Assembly: GCA_963710865.1 (NCBI GenBank)
Contig: CAVQBR010000002.1
Coordinates: 1,302,001-1,366,000 of the forward strand
Reading direction: 5' to 3'
DNA length: 64,000 nucleotides
From: PRDV01 sp963710865
GTDB lineage: Bacteria > Babelota > Babeliae > Babelales > Babelaceae
Below the pieces are notes generated by a model, which worked only from the letters and a program-made list of their open reading frames with translations, was not told the origin of the DNA and did no database searches. A program made the translations under genes and the position numbers. Positions within the stretch are counted from its first letter, which is position 1; each line of letters starts with the position of its first letter. Positions 43,269 through 52,755 of this stretch are shown here, piece by piece.

Positions 43269-44513
43269 TTAAGCTACTGAGAGAGTTGGCAATCCGCATG
43301 CCTTATTGATAGAGTCACAATATGTACGCATCTCAGTAAGCGTAGTGAGTACTTGAGTAACTACTGCATTAGCAGGAGTCAAGTCTGCTCTCTGTGCGAG
43401 AACAGTACGAACAGTTTGCCATGCATCAATAAATGACTTATGGTTCGCTGAAGTTTTAGTCCACTCATTCTTAAAATCAGCATCTGCTTGATTTGCAGCC
43501 GTTTGTAAGCTTTGTGTGAAAGACTGAACTTTTGATTCTTCAAAGAACTTCTTGAGAGTCTTTACTTTGTCGCTTGTATCAGAAAGATCGGCGGTTTTCA
43601 GATCATTCGCTAATTCAGAAACTCCAGCAACGACCTTAGGGTCTACTTTGTACGTCGACAAGTGCTTTGCCTGGTTATTTCGGAAACTAACTTTTGATCG
43701 ATGATCCCAAAGCTTCTTAAGCAGAATAACACCGATTATTGTGGCTACAGCTGCGCTTCCAATAAGAAGAACTTTATTTCTCGTAGAAAGTGAGGTCTTA
43801 GCCTTAGGATCTGTTGTTACCTCTGGATCTGCCATTTGTACTGGAGCTGGTGCTGGTACTGCTAGTGCAGCTGGTGCTGGTGCCGGTGCTACTAGTGCAA
43901 CTGGAGCTGGTACTGCTAGTGCAACTGGAGCTGGTGCTGGTACTACTAGTGCAGCTGGCGTTGGTGCTGGTGCTACTAGTGTAGCTGGTGCTACTAGTGT
44001 AGCTGGTGCTACTAGTGTAGCTGGTGCTAATGCCGGTATTGGTTGCGGTGCAGCTTGTGCTGGTACTGATCCAGCTCTTGCTCGTGCTGGTGCTAATTCA
44101 GTCGGAGCTGCTGCTAATGAAGTCGGTGCTTGTGCTACCAGTGCAGCTAGAGTCGTTGTGTCCGCACCGCTTCTTGGTGTATCCGGCTGAGAATGCGGTG
44201 TCTGTGGACTTGCTGACCCTGAACTTGCAGGTGAGTTTTGTGATGATGTTGGAGCTGACTCAGTTGGCGTTGGTTCAGATTGCGAAAGAGTGCCAAGCGT
44301 TATAAAATCGACAAATCCGCCAACAGTGGCACCTAGAACCTCGACAGCTCCGTTGCCGAAGGTGTCTAGACCTCTTTGGAGATTACCAAAAAACCAGCCT
44401 CTGTCTGAGAGAGGTCTGTCTTCTGAACTGGGACCCTGTGATTCTTGAGAATGTATAGGAGCTGCTGCTGCTAAACAAAAAAGAAGTGTAACATAATGAG
44501 TAATTCTTGACAT
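43269..44513 (-). CDS. Secreted Pro/Ala-repeat protein with conserved C-terminal domain (paralogue 1)
   Basis: A 414-residue protein. The ATG at 44513 follows AAAGGGAA and starts a signal peptide (HYVTLLFCLAAAAPIHSQ). Next is a Ser/Pro/Thr-rich region, then a Pro/Ala/Val low-complexity stretch (VAPAPAPVALAVPAP, about residues 140-240), a transmembrane helix (VLLIGSAAVATIIGVILL) and a C-terminal domain of about 130 residues. That domain, FFEESKVQSFTQSLQ ... FKNEWTK ... FIDAWQTVRTVL ... SINKACGL, recurs in the next two genes. It is probably anchored by the helix with the repeat region spanning an envelope compartment. Function unknown. Confidence 0.75.
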   Translation of the reverse strand: MSRITHYVTLLFCLAAAAPIHSQESQGPSSEDRPLSDRGWFFGNLQRGLDTFGNGAVEVLGATVGGFVDFITLGTLSQSEPTPTESAPTSSQNSPASSGSASPQTPHSQPDTPRSGADTTTLAALVAQAPTSLAAAPTELAPARARAGSVPAQAAPQPIPALAPATLVAPATLVAPATLVAPAPTPAALVVPAPAPVALAVPAPVALVAPAPAPAALAVPAPAPVQMADPEVTTDPKAKTSLSTRNKVLLIGSAAVATIIGVILLKKLWDHRSKVSFRNNQAKHLSTYKVDPKVVAGVSELANDLKTADLSDTSDKVKTLKKFFEESKVQSFTQSLQTAANQADADFKNEWTKTSANHKSFIDAWQTVRTVLAQRADLTPANAVVTQVLTTLTEMRTYCDSINKACGLPTLSVA

Positions 44514-44832
44514 AGCATTTCCCTTTGTATGGTTTATAGATATCTGTCGAAGATATTTTGCCACGGAATTCTTCTTGTGTCAACAGCCTTTTTTTAAAAA
44601 TCATTGTAACAAAAGCAAAAGTTTCACTTTTAATTCAAAATTATGTGTTATGCTACCAGAATGTTTATGGAGACAACTTAACTAAAAGACTAAGCACGTA
44701 ATGCCTCGTTCGTGGAGGTGAACAAATGACTCGCATTTGCTCAAAAATTCACTTCAGATGCAGTTGTTACAGCGAGCAGTCGAACCAGGTTGGATCGCTA
44801 AATGATACAGTTGGTATCAAGACATCAAAGAA
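44514..44832. other. Intergenic stretch upstream of repeat-protein gene 1
   Basis: About 320 bp, AT-rich next to the gene start. It should contain the leftward promoter, but no clear -35/-10 pair stood out and no gene was seen. Confidence 0.35.
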
Positions 44833-44853
44833 AAAGGGGCTCTGAGCCCCTTT
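44833..44853 (-). terminator. Terminator of repeat-protein gene 2
   Basis: Stem AAAGGGGCT/AGCCCCTTT with loop CTG, followed on the minus strand by TTCTTTG. Almost the same as the terminator at 43226. Confidence 0.85.
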
Positions 44854-44870
44854 AATTTTCTATGATAACG

Positions 44871-47150
44871 TTAATTTACGGACGGTGTAGATAGTTCGCA
44901 TGCCCGATTGATGAGGTCTAAATACAGACTCATTTCATTAAGAGTATTTCTCACTTGAGCAAGATTGGTTGCTCCTTCATCTCCAGCTAGATCGGTTTGA
45001 TCTGGATTTTGAGGCTCTTTGTTTTGAGAGAGAACCGTGCGAATGTTTTGCCAGGCATTAATAAATGCGGCATGTTTTGCCGAAATTGTATTCCACTCAT
45101 CCTTAAAATCGCTATCTGCTCGATTAGCAATAGTTTGTAAGTTCTGCGTGAAAGACTTTAAGTTTGATTCATCAAAGAACTTGTTAAGAGTCTTTGCATG
45201 CTCGCTAACATCAGTAGTAGTTCCGTTTTCCAACAGCTCTGTAGTGAGTGCGTTATATAATGCATTGAGCTCGTTGATGAGTTCGGGATTGACTTCATAA
45301 GTTCTTTTAAGATTATTCTCGATGCTTCGGAAAACTTGTCTTTCTCCTTCGCTTAGCATCTTATGGAGAAGAGCCGCTAGTCCTCCAGCTATACCGAGTA
45401 TAGTTGCGCCAGCTAAAACTTTAGTTTGAGCAGAGAGAGATGTTTTAAACGCGTTGTTTTTCTTGGTGACGAATTCTGCTGCTGGATTTGCTGAAGCTGG
45501 CAGATTTGCTGCTGGGCTTGCAGGAGCTGGCGCTATTGAGCTTGCAGGAGCTGGCGCTATTGAGCTTGCAGGAGCTGGCGCTATTGAGCTTGCAGGAGCT
45601 GGCGCTATTGAGCTTGCAGGAGCTGGCGCTATTGAGCTTGCAGGAGCTGGCGCTATTGAGCTTGCAGGAGCTGGCGCTATTGAGCTTGCAGGAGCTGGCG
45701 CTATTGAGCTTGCAGGAGCTGGCGCTATTGAGCTTGCAGGAGCTGGCGCTATTGAGCTTGCAGGAGCTGGCGCTATTGAGCTTGCAGGAGCTGGCGCTAT
45801 TGAGCTTGCAGGAGCTGGCGCTATTGAGCTTGCAGGAGCTGGCGCTATTGAGCTTGCAGGAGCTGGCGCTATTGAGCTTGCAGGAGCTGGCGCTATTGAG
45901 CTTGCAGGAGCTGGCGCTATTGAGCTTGCAGGAGCTGGCGCTATTGAGCTTGCAGGAGCTGGCGCTATTGAGCTTGCAGGAGCTGGCGCTATTGAGCTTG
46001 CAGGAGCTGGCAGATTTGCTGCTGGACTTGTTAAAGCTAGCAGAGCTGCAGTTGAGCTTGCAGGAGCTGGCAGAGTTGCTGCTGGACTTGTTAAAGCTAG
46101 CAGAGCTGCAGTTGAGCTTGCAGGAGCTGGCAGAGTTGCTGCTGGACTTGTTAAACCTAGCAGAGCTGCAGTTGAGCTTGCAGGAGCTGGCAGAGTTGCT
46201 GCTGGACTTGTTAAACCTAGCAGAGCTGCAGTTGAGCTTGCAGGAGCTGGCAGAGTTGCTGCTGGACTTGTTAAAGCTAGCAGAGCTGCAGTTGAGCTTG
46301 CAGGAGCTGGCGCTGTTGGGTTAAATAATTGTCTTTGAGATGAGCGTCCTGTTGTTGCTGCTGGTCCGCTGGAAATTAATGAATTCCACTCAGAATTTGA
46401 TTGACTGTTGATGGCCATTTGCTTGGTAATTGTAGAAGAAGGAAGGAATGAGGATGCTGAAATAGAGATACGGCTAAGGCCCGAGGCGTTCAACAAATCT
46501 CCTACAAGTTCTGGTGATGGTGTTGCGGCTGATGCGGCGGTTCGTTGATCGCCCCTTTGAGCGTTGCTGAGGCCAGTTGGTATTACTTTTCCATTTAAGA
46601 CTCTCCTACAGTTTTTTTTCGTATTAGGTGAGAGTTTATCCCATGTTGATATTCTTTCTGAGCGCGATTTTGGTTGTAATCCTTTTTGTATAATAGCGTT
46701 GATGATCTTTGGATCGTCTAATCTCTTTATATAACTTTCTAGTTCTTTACGCTTACTTACTTCTAGATTGTCAATGTCTGCATATCTATTGCTGAGATCA
46801 TCAATAAGAACTTTAATGATCGGCTCTGGAAGCAATTTAGCGATTTCGGGTGGCAGTAAGCGGAGAATTTTCAATAGCTCGTCAGAAGGCAATCCTGAGA
46901 GGGCCTGAGCCACAAGATCAGTAAGCTCTTTCTTACTTATTGATTGCAGGTGTTCGATAATTGTCTCTTGGTCAGAGCTAGTGAGGGAGGCGAATGTTCT
47001 AATGCAGTGTTGCTGTTGATCCAGAGTGTAGTTTCTGAAGTTGTCAACGGCCTCAGTGTTGGTAGCAATCTCAATGTAGGCAGCCGAATATAGCTGATTT
47101 GTCGAGTGTAAAACTATTAGAAGCAATAGATAGTGTGTCTTTCTGATCAT
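44871..47150 (-). CDS. Secreted repeat protein with conserved C-terminal domain (paralogue 2)
   Basis: A 759-residue protein. A signal peptide (YLLLLIVLHSTNQLYS) is followed by an N-terminal helical region of about 250 residues (IIEHLQSISKKELTDLVAQ). Five 20-residue repeats containing PAPASSTAALLALTSP come next, then about twenty 8-residue repeats APAPASSI. A hydrophobic helix (VLAGATILGIAGGLAALL) leads to the same C-terminal domain as the neighbours (FFDESNLKSFTQNLQTIANR, FINAWQNIRTVL). The proline-rich part may form an extended spacer. The long rightward open frames over the repeats are by-products of repeat periodicity. Function unknown. Confidence 0.78.
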   Translation of the reverse strand: MIRKTHYLLLLIVLHSTNQLYSAAYIEIATNTEAVDNFRNYTLDQQQHCIRTFASLTSSDQETIIEHLQSISKKELTDLVAQALSGLPSDELLKILRLLPPEIAKLLPEPIIKVLIDDLSNRYADIDNLEVSKRKELESYIKRLDDPKIINAIIQKGLQPKSRSERISTWDKLSPNTKKNCRRVLNGKVIPTGLSNAQRGDQRTAASAATPSPELVGDLLNASGLSRISISASSFLPSSTITKQMAINSQSNSEWNSLISSGPAATTGRSSQRQLFNPTAPAPASSTAALLALTSPAATLPAPASSTAALLGLTSPAATLPAPASSTAALLGLTSPAATLPAPASSTAALLALTSPAATLPAPASSTAALLALTSPAANLPAPASSIAPAPASSIAPAPASSIAPAPASSIAPAPASSIAPAPASSIAPAPASSIAPAPASSIAPAPASSIAPAPASSIAPAPASSIAPAPASSIAPAPASSIAPAPASSIAPAPASSIAPAPASSIAPAPASSIAPAPASSIAPAPASSIAPAPASSIAPAPASPAANLPASANPAAEFVTKKNNAFKTSLSAQTKVLAGATILGIAGGLAALLHKMLSEGERQVFRSIENNLKRTYEVNPELINELNALYNALTTELLENGTTTDVSEHAKTLNKFFDESNLKSFTQNLQTIANRADSDFKDEWNTISAKHAAFINAWQNIRTVLSQNKEPQNPDQTDLAGDEGATNLAQVRNTLNEMSLYLDLINRACELSTPSVN
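45517..45996. repeat. Twenty identical 24-bp tandem repeats
   Basis: The unit CTTGCAGGAGCTGGCGCTA (+TTGAG) repeats twenty times without a visible difference, in frame within paralogue 2. It encodes APAPASSI on the minus strand. Perfect identity at synonymous positions points to recent expansion and likely length variation between strains. Confidence 0.95.
46018..46317. repeat. Five 60-bp tandem repeats
   Basis: Period 60 bp, with only single-base differences (AAAGCTAGC versus AAACCTAGC). It encodes a 20-residue unit with PAPASSTAALL on the minus strand. The 24-bp repeats share its CTTGCAGGAGCTGGC core, so the short unit probably arose from the long one. Confidence 0.93.
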
Positions 47151-47460
47151 AAGATTTCCTCGTGTATGGTTTAGAGATATCTTTCGATGCTAGCTTGCCA
47201 TAGAAATTGTTATGTGTCTATATTTTTTTTTAATATTGTTGAAAGTAAAGTGAAAATTTAGGTTTTAGTGCAAAGATTGAGACGCAGAATGCTAATGAGC
47301 CCAGGAAATGGATTGCACATTAAACAAAAGATAAATACTTTTTTGACGAATTGAATGAGTCACAAGTCATAATTGTTAACTAATGGGCTCTCTATTTAGC
47401 GAATGATCTCGACCTAATGGCCATATCCATGTCCTATTTGTTAGCACATAGTTTTTTGAT
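47151..47460. other. Intergenic stretch between repeat-protein genes
   Basis: About 310 bp, AT-rich. The start side of paralogue 2 resembles that of paralogue 1 (both have a GTATGGTTTA(T/G)AGATATCT element shortly upstream). No gene or clear terminator was seen. Confidence 0.4.
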
Positions 47461-48963
47461 CTATCTTTGAGTGTTAGCAACGCTTCCACAGGCATTATTA
47501 ATATCCTCAATATGCTTTTGCAGTTTGCTCAACATATTCTTGACTTTGCCGAGGCTACTTGAGTGTGGTAGATCTACTTTATTCAGGACCTGGCTAAAGT
47601 TTTGCAGGGCTCCAATAATGCCATGAGCGGCATAGATCAAGTTCCATTTTTCTTTTATCTGTGGACGTGCCTTTTTTGCTATCGCTTTGAGCTTTGAAAT
47701 GAGTGATTTGAAATTGCAGCGCTCGAAGAAACTTATGACTTGTGCTTCAGCTTGGAGTCCACTTTTGTTTTGCGTAAACTCATCATCGAGAGCTTTTTCT
47801 AAATCCCACAGTATTGCAGGTATATTTTGATGTTGTTGATTTAGTGACTCGAGGTCTGCCCCAATAGCTTTGAGGAGATTGTCTTCACCAAAATACATGT
47901 GATGAACAAGTTTTGCTAATAATGCAGCGATACCTAAAGCAGCAAGTCCTTGAATATTACGCAGCATGAAGCTGGATTTTTGTGTGCTAGCGCTTTGTGT
48001 TTCACTTTTTCTTGCTTCTTTGCTTAGCCTCGCAGCTTCTTCTTGTTCTCGTAGTCTGGTTGCTTCTTCTTGTTCTCGTAGCCTGGTTGCTTCTTCTTGT
48101 TCTCGTAGCCTGGTTGCTTCTTCTTGTTCTCGCAGCCTGGCTGCAGTTTCTTCCTGTTCTCGTAGTCTGGCCGCAGCTTCTTCCTGTTCTCGCAGTCTGG
48201 CCGCAGCTTCTTCCTGTTCTCGCAGTCTGGCCGCAGCTTCTTCCTGTTCTCGAAGTCTGGCCGCAGCTTCTTCTCGTTCTCGCAGTCTGGCCGCAGCTTC
48301 TTCTCGTTCTCGCAGTCTGGCCGCAGCTTCTTCCTGTTCTCGCAGTCTGGCCGCAGCTTCTTCTCGTTCTCGTAGTCTGGCTGCAGCTTCTTCTTGTTCT
48401 CGTTGTCTGGCTGCAGCTTCTTCTTGTGCTCGTTGTCTGGCTGCTGCTTCTTCTCGTTCTCGTTGTCTGGCTGCAGCTTCTTCTTGTTCTCGTTGTCTGG
48501 CTGCAGCTTCTTCTTGTTCTCGTTGTCTGGCTGCAGCTTCTTCTTGTTCTCGTAGCCTGGTTGCTTCTTCTTGTTCTCGTAGTCTGGTTGCTTCTTCTTG
48601 TTCTCGTAGTCTGGTTGCTTCTTCTTGTTCCTGTAGTCTGATTGCTTCTGCCATTGCATGAATTACTGGTCCCTTTGCAGCAGTTGGTAGAGAAGTTAAA
48701 TTTGCTACGCTTTCTCGAGATAGCACTGTAGGTAGACCTGAATTTCTGGTTGCTCCGGGAAGGCTTACAATTGCCTCTAGTCGACTGTTCGGTGTTAATT
48801 CCAATAAGAAGTTATACCTGGCCGTTGAGCTCCGTGGTGGGGTGGCTGGTGTAACAACAGTTGGCTGCTCTTCGTCAACAGTTGTGGATAGCATAGAATA
48901 TGTATTGTTGATTAGCGTCAAGATACTAAGTAAAAGTGTGACCAATTGAGTTGCTCTATGCAT
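47461..48963 (-). CDS. Secreted coiled-coil repeat protein (paralogue 3)
   Basis: A 500-residue protein. A signal peptide (LVTLLLSILTLINNTYSML) is followed by about 100 residues of linker. A long Glu/Arg/Ala repeat of 9-10 residues (REQEEATRL and REQEEAAARL, about residues 105-310) should form a continuous charged helix or coiled coil. A hydrophobic helix (GLAALGIAALLAKLVHHM) leads to the shared C-terminal domain in a more diverged form (FFERCNFKSLISKLKAIAKK, IKEKWN, INNACGS). It has the same architecture as its two neighbours with a different spacer type. Function unknown. Confidence 0.75.
   Translation of the reverse strand: MHRATQLVTLLLSILTLINNTYSMLSTTVDEEQPTVVTPATPPRSSTARYNFLLELTPNSRLEAIVSLPGATRNSGLPTVLSRESVANLTSLPTAAKGPVIHAMAEAIRLQEQEEATRLREQEEATRLREQEEATRLREQEEAAARQREQEEAAARQREQEEAAARQREREEAAARQRAQEEAAARQREQEEAAARLREREEAAARLREQEEAAARLREREEAAARLREREEAAARLREQEEAAARLREQEEAAARLREQEEAAARLREQEETAARLREQEEATRLREQEEATRLREQEEATRLREQEEAARLSKEARKSETQSASTQKSSFMLRNIQGLAALGIAALLAKLVHHMYFGEDNLLKAIGADLESLNQQHQNIPAILWDLEKALDDEFTQNKSGLQAEAQVISFFERCNFKSLISKLKAIAKKARPQIKEKWNLIYAAHGIIGALQNFSQVLNKVDLPHSSSLGKVKNMLSKLQKHIEDINNACGSVANTQR
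48040..48650. repeat. 27/30-bp repeats encoding Glu/Arg-rich helix
   Basis: About twenty imperfect units of 30 bp flanked at both ends by 27-bp units, differing mainly in third positions. On the minus strand they encode REQEEAAARL and REQEEATRL. Confidence 0.9.
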
Positions 48964-49075
48964 AAGAAATCGCCTACGTTTAATTGATGGCTGTTTTTAT
49001 GAAGAAGTTTGTCATAAAAAACTGTGTGTGTCAAAGTTTATGCGATCAATGCGGAGTGTGTAGCATTATTGTAAA

Positions 49076-49099
49076 GAAAAGGGGGCTAAGTAGCCCCCC
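49076..49099 (-). terminator. Terminator of barrel-like gene at 49108
   Basis: An 8-bp stem GGGGGCTA/TAGCCCCC with a 2-base spacer, followed on the minus strand by TTTTCTTT. Confidence 0.8.
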
Positions 49100-49107
49100 C
49101 ATAGTTG

Positions 49108-50934
49108 CTAGAAAGAGATACATCCTTTAACCCAGACACCCCATTGATTGAGTCCGGTTTGCTCACAGGTGCTTCTGCGGTCATTGCCATCAAACTCAAC
49201 TTCGCCACCGACGCCAAATTGAGGATTCCAGCCACATTCGTCCATCCAGGTATAGCTCATATGAGCAAAGAGCTTATTGGTAAAGACTGCATGAGCTTCA
49301 CCAGAGTGGATGTCAATATCATTCACTGAAAGCAATGTTGGAGTCACCCCATTATCAAGTGATTGCGGCGCAATAATATTAATTGGTGTTGGGGTGGTAA
49401 TAGCAGGATTTACGCATGCAGCACAATCGGTTGCTCCAATAGTTCCCGAAGGTTGAAGGCCTGCTTTAAATGCAGTTGCATCTGGCTGTGTTGCATTATT
49501 TGGTAGATTGGTTGAAACCAGAGGATCTGGTAGTGCAGGACAACTTGGTGTTCGGGCTGTTCCACCTATTGGTATTGGTGTCCCGTCAGGGAAGATCTCA
49601 CTTGCTCCCGAAGGAAGTACAACAATAGGATAATTGAAACAGCAGGTATTAGTCGTTCCTTTAATGCCAAACTTACGCTTATCAATATCCGCAGGGCAAG
49701 AATTGCATCGCAGATCAATGTCTTCTCGGCTATGGCCATACACGTTATAGCCGAGATCAAAGCCGAAGCCGCACCAGCGGTAGGCAAGCTTTAAGGAGGC
49801 ATCCCCTTTTATACCAATACTTACGGCAACTTCCCTACTGGTAAAACAGCTTGCGCTTATAAGATTACTATTATACGTAAGAGTAGTACCATTAGTATCA
49901 AATTCCTTAAGAAGAAGATATCTGCTAAATGGACCATTATTACACAAGTCAAAAAAGCGACACTGATGTGATCTAAAGAGATGGGTAATATTACCTTCTA
50001 AGAAGAGAGCAATATTAGAATCTTCTCCGCTCCAGAGTACACTGTGTGCAGATATTCCGCCACCTAATTCAACATGCTTGCCATTACCTACAACCGGATC
50101 CAATAGAAAGAGATTCTTGCGCTTCTTTCCTGTAGGAAGTACTGCTAAAGCAAAAATTCCAAAATGATAGCAGTCATCATTGATGAGATTATATCCAAGA
50201 ATGACATCTATATCTGCAAGTCCATTGCGAGTGCGACGTGCAAAATCAAACTTGCCTGCACACCAGGGAGTATTCATGTCTCCAAACAAGAAGTTTCCAC
50301 TGAGTGCTTGCTTAATTGTTTCAGCTGTATCTACAGATCCTGATCCCATATAGCAGGGAGCGAATGTCTTAAGGGTACCATCTTCGTTAAATGACCCACT
50401 TTCTATGCGCACACAATTACCGCAGTTAAGATCCAGGTTCCATCGTGTATGAACAAATGGTGCATGTAAGCGGAAATAGAGCCCTTGTGCCCAACAATCG
50501 AGTCCCAAGTAAAACCCAAAATCAGCTATAAAGTTTTCTATGCGAGGATTAAAGAAGATTGCTCCTCTAAAATCGGTTGCAAGACCAAAATTGTCTGCAA
50601 GCAGCTCATTTGGTAAGCGATCCGTTACTGCGCTACCTGCAAAGTGGAGTCCTGTTTGCCCAAACATAGCCCTAGCAAGTTGCTTATCTCTAAAAGAGCG
50701 TTGAAATTCGAACGCTAAATAAGCTGCTCCGTAATTTTCACACATTTCTGGCTTATTGATTTCCCACTGCCAACCTACAAGCTCTCGTGCAGTGTTTGCA
50801 CCTTGCGATCGAAAGTGAAGCGCGGTGCGCAAATTATTAAAACAACTTGTATTGCAGTCGTTGCTGCAATCAGCAAGCAATGTAGGACGTATAAGCAGTG
50901 TAATGCTCATAAGTGCGATACGCGTAAATCTCAT
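49108..50934 (-). CDS. Cys-rich outer-membrane-barrel-like protein A
   Basis: A 608-residue protein. A signal peptide (MRFTRIALMSITLLIRPTLL) is followed by a Cys-rich start (CSNDCNTSC), then SQGANTARELVGWQ. Many amphipathic strands follow, and the end WGVWVKGCISF has the terminal Phe expected of barrels inserted by the BAM machinery. About twenty cysteines suggest disulfide bonding. It is a clear paralogue of the next gene over its full length (SQGANTARELVGWQ; GLADIDVILGY/F; VGNGKHVELGGG versus VGNGKHWQLGGG). Probable surface porin or coat protein; the role is inferred. Confidence 0.75.
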   Translation of the reverse strand: MRFTRIALMSITLLIRPTLLADCSNDCNTSCFNNLRTALHFRSQGANTARELVGWQWEINKPEMCENYGAAYLAFEFQRSFRDKQLARAMFGQTGLHFAGSAVTDRLPNELLADNFGLATDFRGAIFFNPRIENFIADFGFYLGLDCWAQGLYFRLHAPFVHTRWNLDLNCGNCVRIESGSFNEDGTLKTFAPCYMGSGSVDTAETIKQALSGNFLFGDMNTPWCAGKFDFARRTRNGLADIDVILGYNLINDDCYHFGIFALAVLPTGKKRKNLFLLDPVVGNGKHVELGGGISAHSVLWSGEDSNIALFLEGNITHLFRSHQCRFFDLCNNGPFSRYLLLKEFDTNGTTLTYNSNLISASCFTSREVAVSIGIKGDASLKLAYRWCGFGFDLGYNVYGHSREDIDLRCNSCPADIDKRKFGIKGTTNTCCFNYPIVVLPSGASEIFPDGTPIPIGGTARTPSCPALPDPLVSTNLPNNATQPDATAFKAGLQPSGTIGATDCAACVNPAITTPTPINIIAPQSLDNGVTPTLLSVNDIDIHSGEAHAVFTNKLFAHMSYTWMDECGWNPQFGVGGEVEFDGNDRRSTCEQTGLNQWGVWVKGCISF

Positions 50935-50982
50935 CGGTAACTCCTTCTGTAATATAGTACTTTGTTTTGTTTACTCTCACGT

Positions 50983-52755
50983 TTAAAAGACAAATCCACC
51001 TTTCATCCATACCCCCCATTGTTCAAGGGCATTATCACAGTGGCCATCAAACTCTGCTTCGGCACCAATTCCTATATGGGGTTCATAGCAGGAATTAAAG
51101 GTATAACTTACATGCCCAAATACTTTATGGGTCATCATTCTTCCTTGAGCTGCAGATGCAGGATTTAAATCTCTACAACTAATGATATAAGGTTCTGCAT
51201 TGAGATTAGCTTGTATAAGATCACTTGTAGATGTTGGATTAGGGTTAGTATTCCACGACAAGCAAAAGGGAGGGGAAGTAGGCAGTGGTGCGCTTGTAGG
51301 CAGCTCTGCTGTAAACATGGTTGCATCATTTTGGGTGGTATTGAGCACAGTCTCCGTTGCGATCGCCCCCGTACAGTCATAAGAAACACAGCAGACACCC
51401 TCAAGTCCTTTTATACCAAATCTTCTCTGATCGATAGCACAGGGACATTCTGTCTTGATACAGACTTTTTCTTTCTCTTGGAAGTAGAAGTTGTAACCGA
51501 GATCAAATGCCCATCCACGATTTAGAAAGCACAGTTTTGCAGAAACATCTGATTGGATCCCAATGGATACTTCACAGTTTCGAGTCGCGAAATTAATAGC
51601 ATTTATGAGGTGACCAGAATAATTATCGTTAATATCAAATTCCTTAAGTAATATGTACCGGCTCAGGAGCTTATCGTTGCTTGGAACGGGAAGACAATCC
51701 TTTACAATGGGCGAGGTTGGCAAAAAGTCGAATGAGCGTTTTTGGTCGGTACTAAATACATGAGTGACGTTACCCTCTACATAGAGTGCAAGATTACAAG
51801 TGTCAGCATTCGTTGGTCCGAAAAAAGAAAAATGACCACTAAATCCGCCACCTAGTTGCCAATGCTTTCCATTACCAACGAGAGGTTCAAAGATAAATTT
51901 TGCTTTTGGTCTATTACCTGTGGGGACGACCGTGAGCGCAAAAAAAGCAAAGTGACCATAATCATTATGAAGAAGATCGAAGCCAAGGATAACATCGATA
52001 TCGGCAAGACCTGTTCTGCTTCGTGGACAAAAATCGAATCGTCCGTATCTCCAGGGTTCTAACATATCACCAAAGGTGAAGTTTCCGCTGAGTGCTTCGC
52101 GCAGACTGTGTGTCGTGCAATTTGCGTTTTCATCTTGAGGTGCAAGGTAAATTGGATTAAGGGTCGCATTGATAGGACATTGGCCAGCCGTTGGGGTATT
52201 TGGCCCCATATAGCAAAGGGGAAATGTTGAAGATCCTCTGAATTTGTCTCCACATGCGAGACAGCTATCGAGACCTAAACTCCATTTTGTATGAGTGATG
52301 GGTGCATGTACTCTCAAAAACAGTCCATCGCAGATATCATCAAGACCAAAATAGAAATTGAGATCAATAATGACATTTTCGATGCGTGGCTTAATGATAA
52401 GAGTCCCATGAAAGTTGGTTGGTAATCCAAAATAGTCTGCTACTATATCTACGCCATTAACTCTGTCGATATTTTGGCTGCCAGCAAATGTTAATGCTGG
52501 TGTCGAAAAGAGCTTCCGGGCCAGATCGCACAGTTCGAAAGATCGAGTATATTCTATAGTTCCTGCTATTGCAGCGTAGTTTTCTGTGTAGCATCTAAAA
52601 AGATCACGCTGCCATCCTACTAATTCCCGGGCAGTATTTGCACCTTGCGAACGAGGAATGAACGTGGTAATGTGACCTGTCGAGGTAACCGCATCGATAG
52701 TTGAAAATGCTAAGATACAGGCGGCTGCCACGATCTTAGCGTAGGTTTGCTTCAT
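50983..52755 (-). CDS. Cys-rich outer-membrane-barrel-like protein B
   Basis: A 590-residue protein starting at the ATG at 52755, which follows AAGGAGA. The longer frame upstream has no site. A signal peptide (YAKIVAAACILAFSTIDA) precedes RSQGANTARELVGWQ, the same segment as in protein A. The rest is colinear with protein A, including NPIY, GDMLEPWRYGRFDF and GLADIDVILGF. The C-terminus is WGVWMKGGFVF with terminal Phe. Like its neighbour it is Cys-rich and beta-strand-rich. Its start region is divergent from barrel-like protein C. Confidence 0.75.
   Translation of the reverse strand: MKQTYAKIVAAACILAFSTIDAVTSTGHITTFIPRSQGANTARELVGWQRDLFRCYTENYAAIAGTIEYTRSFELCDLARKLFSTPALTFAGSQNIDRVNGVDIVADYFGLPTNFHGTLIIKPRIENVIIDLNFYFGLDDICDGLFLRVHAPITHTKWSLGLDSCLACGDKFRGSSTFPLCYMGPNTPTAGQCPINATLNPIYLAPQDENANCTTHSLREALSGNFTFGDMLEPWRYGRFDFCPRSRTGLADIDVILGFDLLHNDYGHFAFFALTVVPTGNRPKAKFIFEPLVGNGKHWQLGGGFSGHFSFFGPTNADTCNLALYVEGNVTHVFSTDQKRSFDFLPTSPIVKDCLPVPSNDKLLSRYILLKEFDINDNYSGHLINAINFATRNCEVSIGIQSDVSAKLCFLNRGWAFDLGYNFYFQEKEKVCIKTECPCAIDQRRFGIKGLEGVCCVSYDCTGAIATETVLNTTQNDATMFTAELPTSAPLPTSPPFCLSWNTNPNPTSTSDLIQANLNAEPYIISCRDLNPASAAQGRMMTHKVFGHVSYTFNSCYEPHIGIGAEAEFDGHCDNALEQWGVWMKGGFVF

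Noticed and set aside
45517..46317. CRISPR array
   Set aside because: The units are directly adjacent with no unique spacers, they lie in frame inside a gene, and no cas genes are near.
45454..46338. Long plus-strand open frames over the 24-bp and 60-bp repeats
   Set aside because: They arise because 24 and 60 are multiples of three and the unit has no stop on either strand. The minus-strand gene has the signal peptide, helix and conserved domain.
47966..48661. Open frames on both strands over the 30-bp repeats
   Set aside because: Same periodicity effect. The minus-strand frame starting at 48963 has a signal peptide and the shared C-terminal domain.
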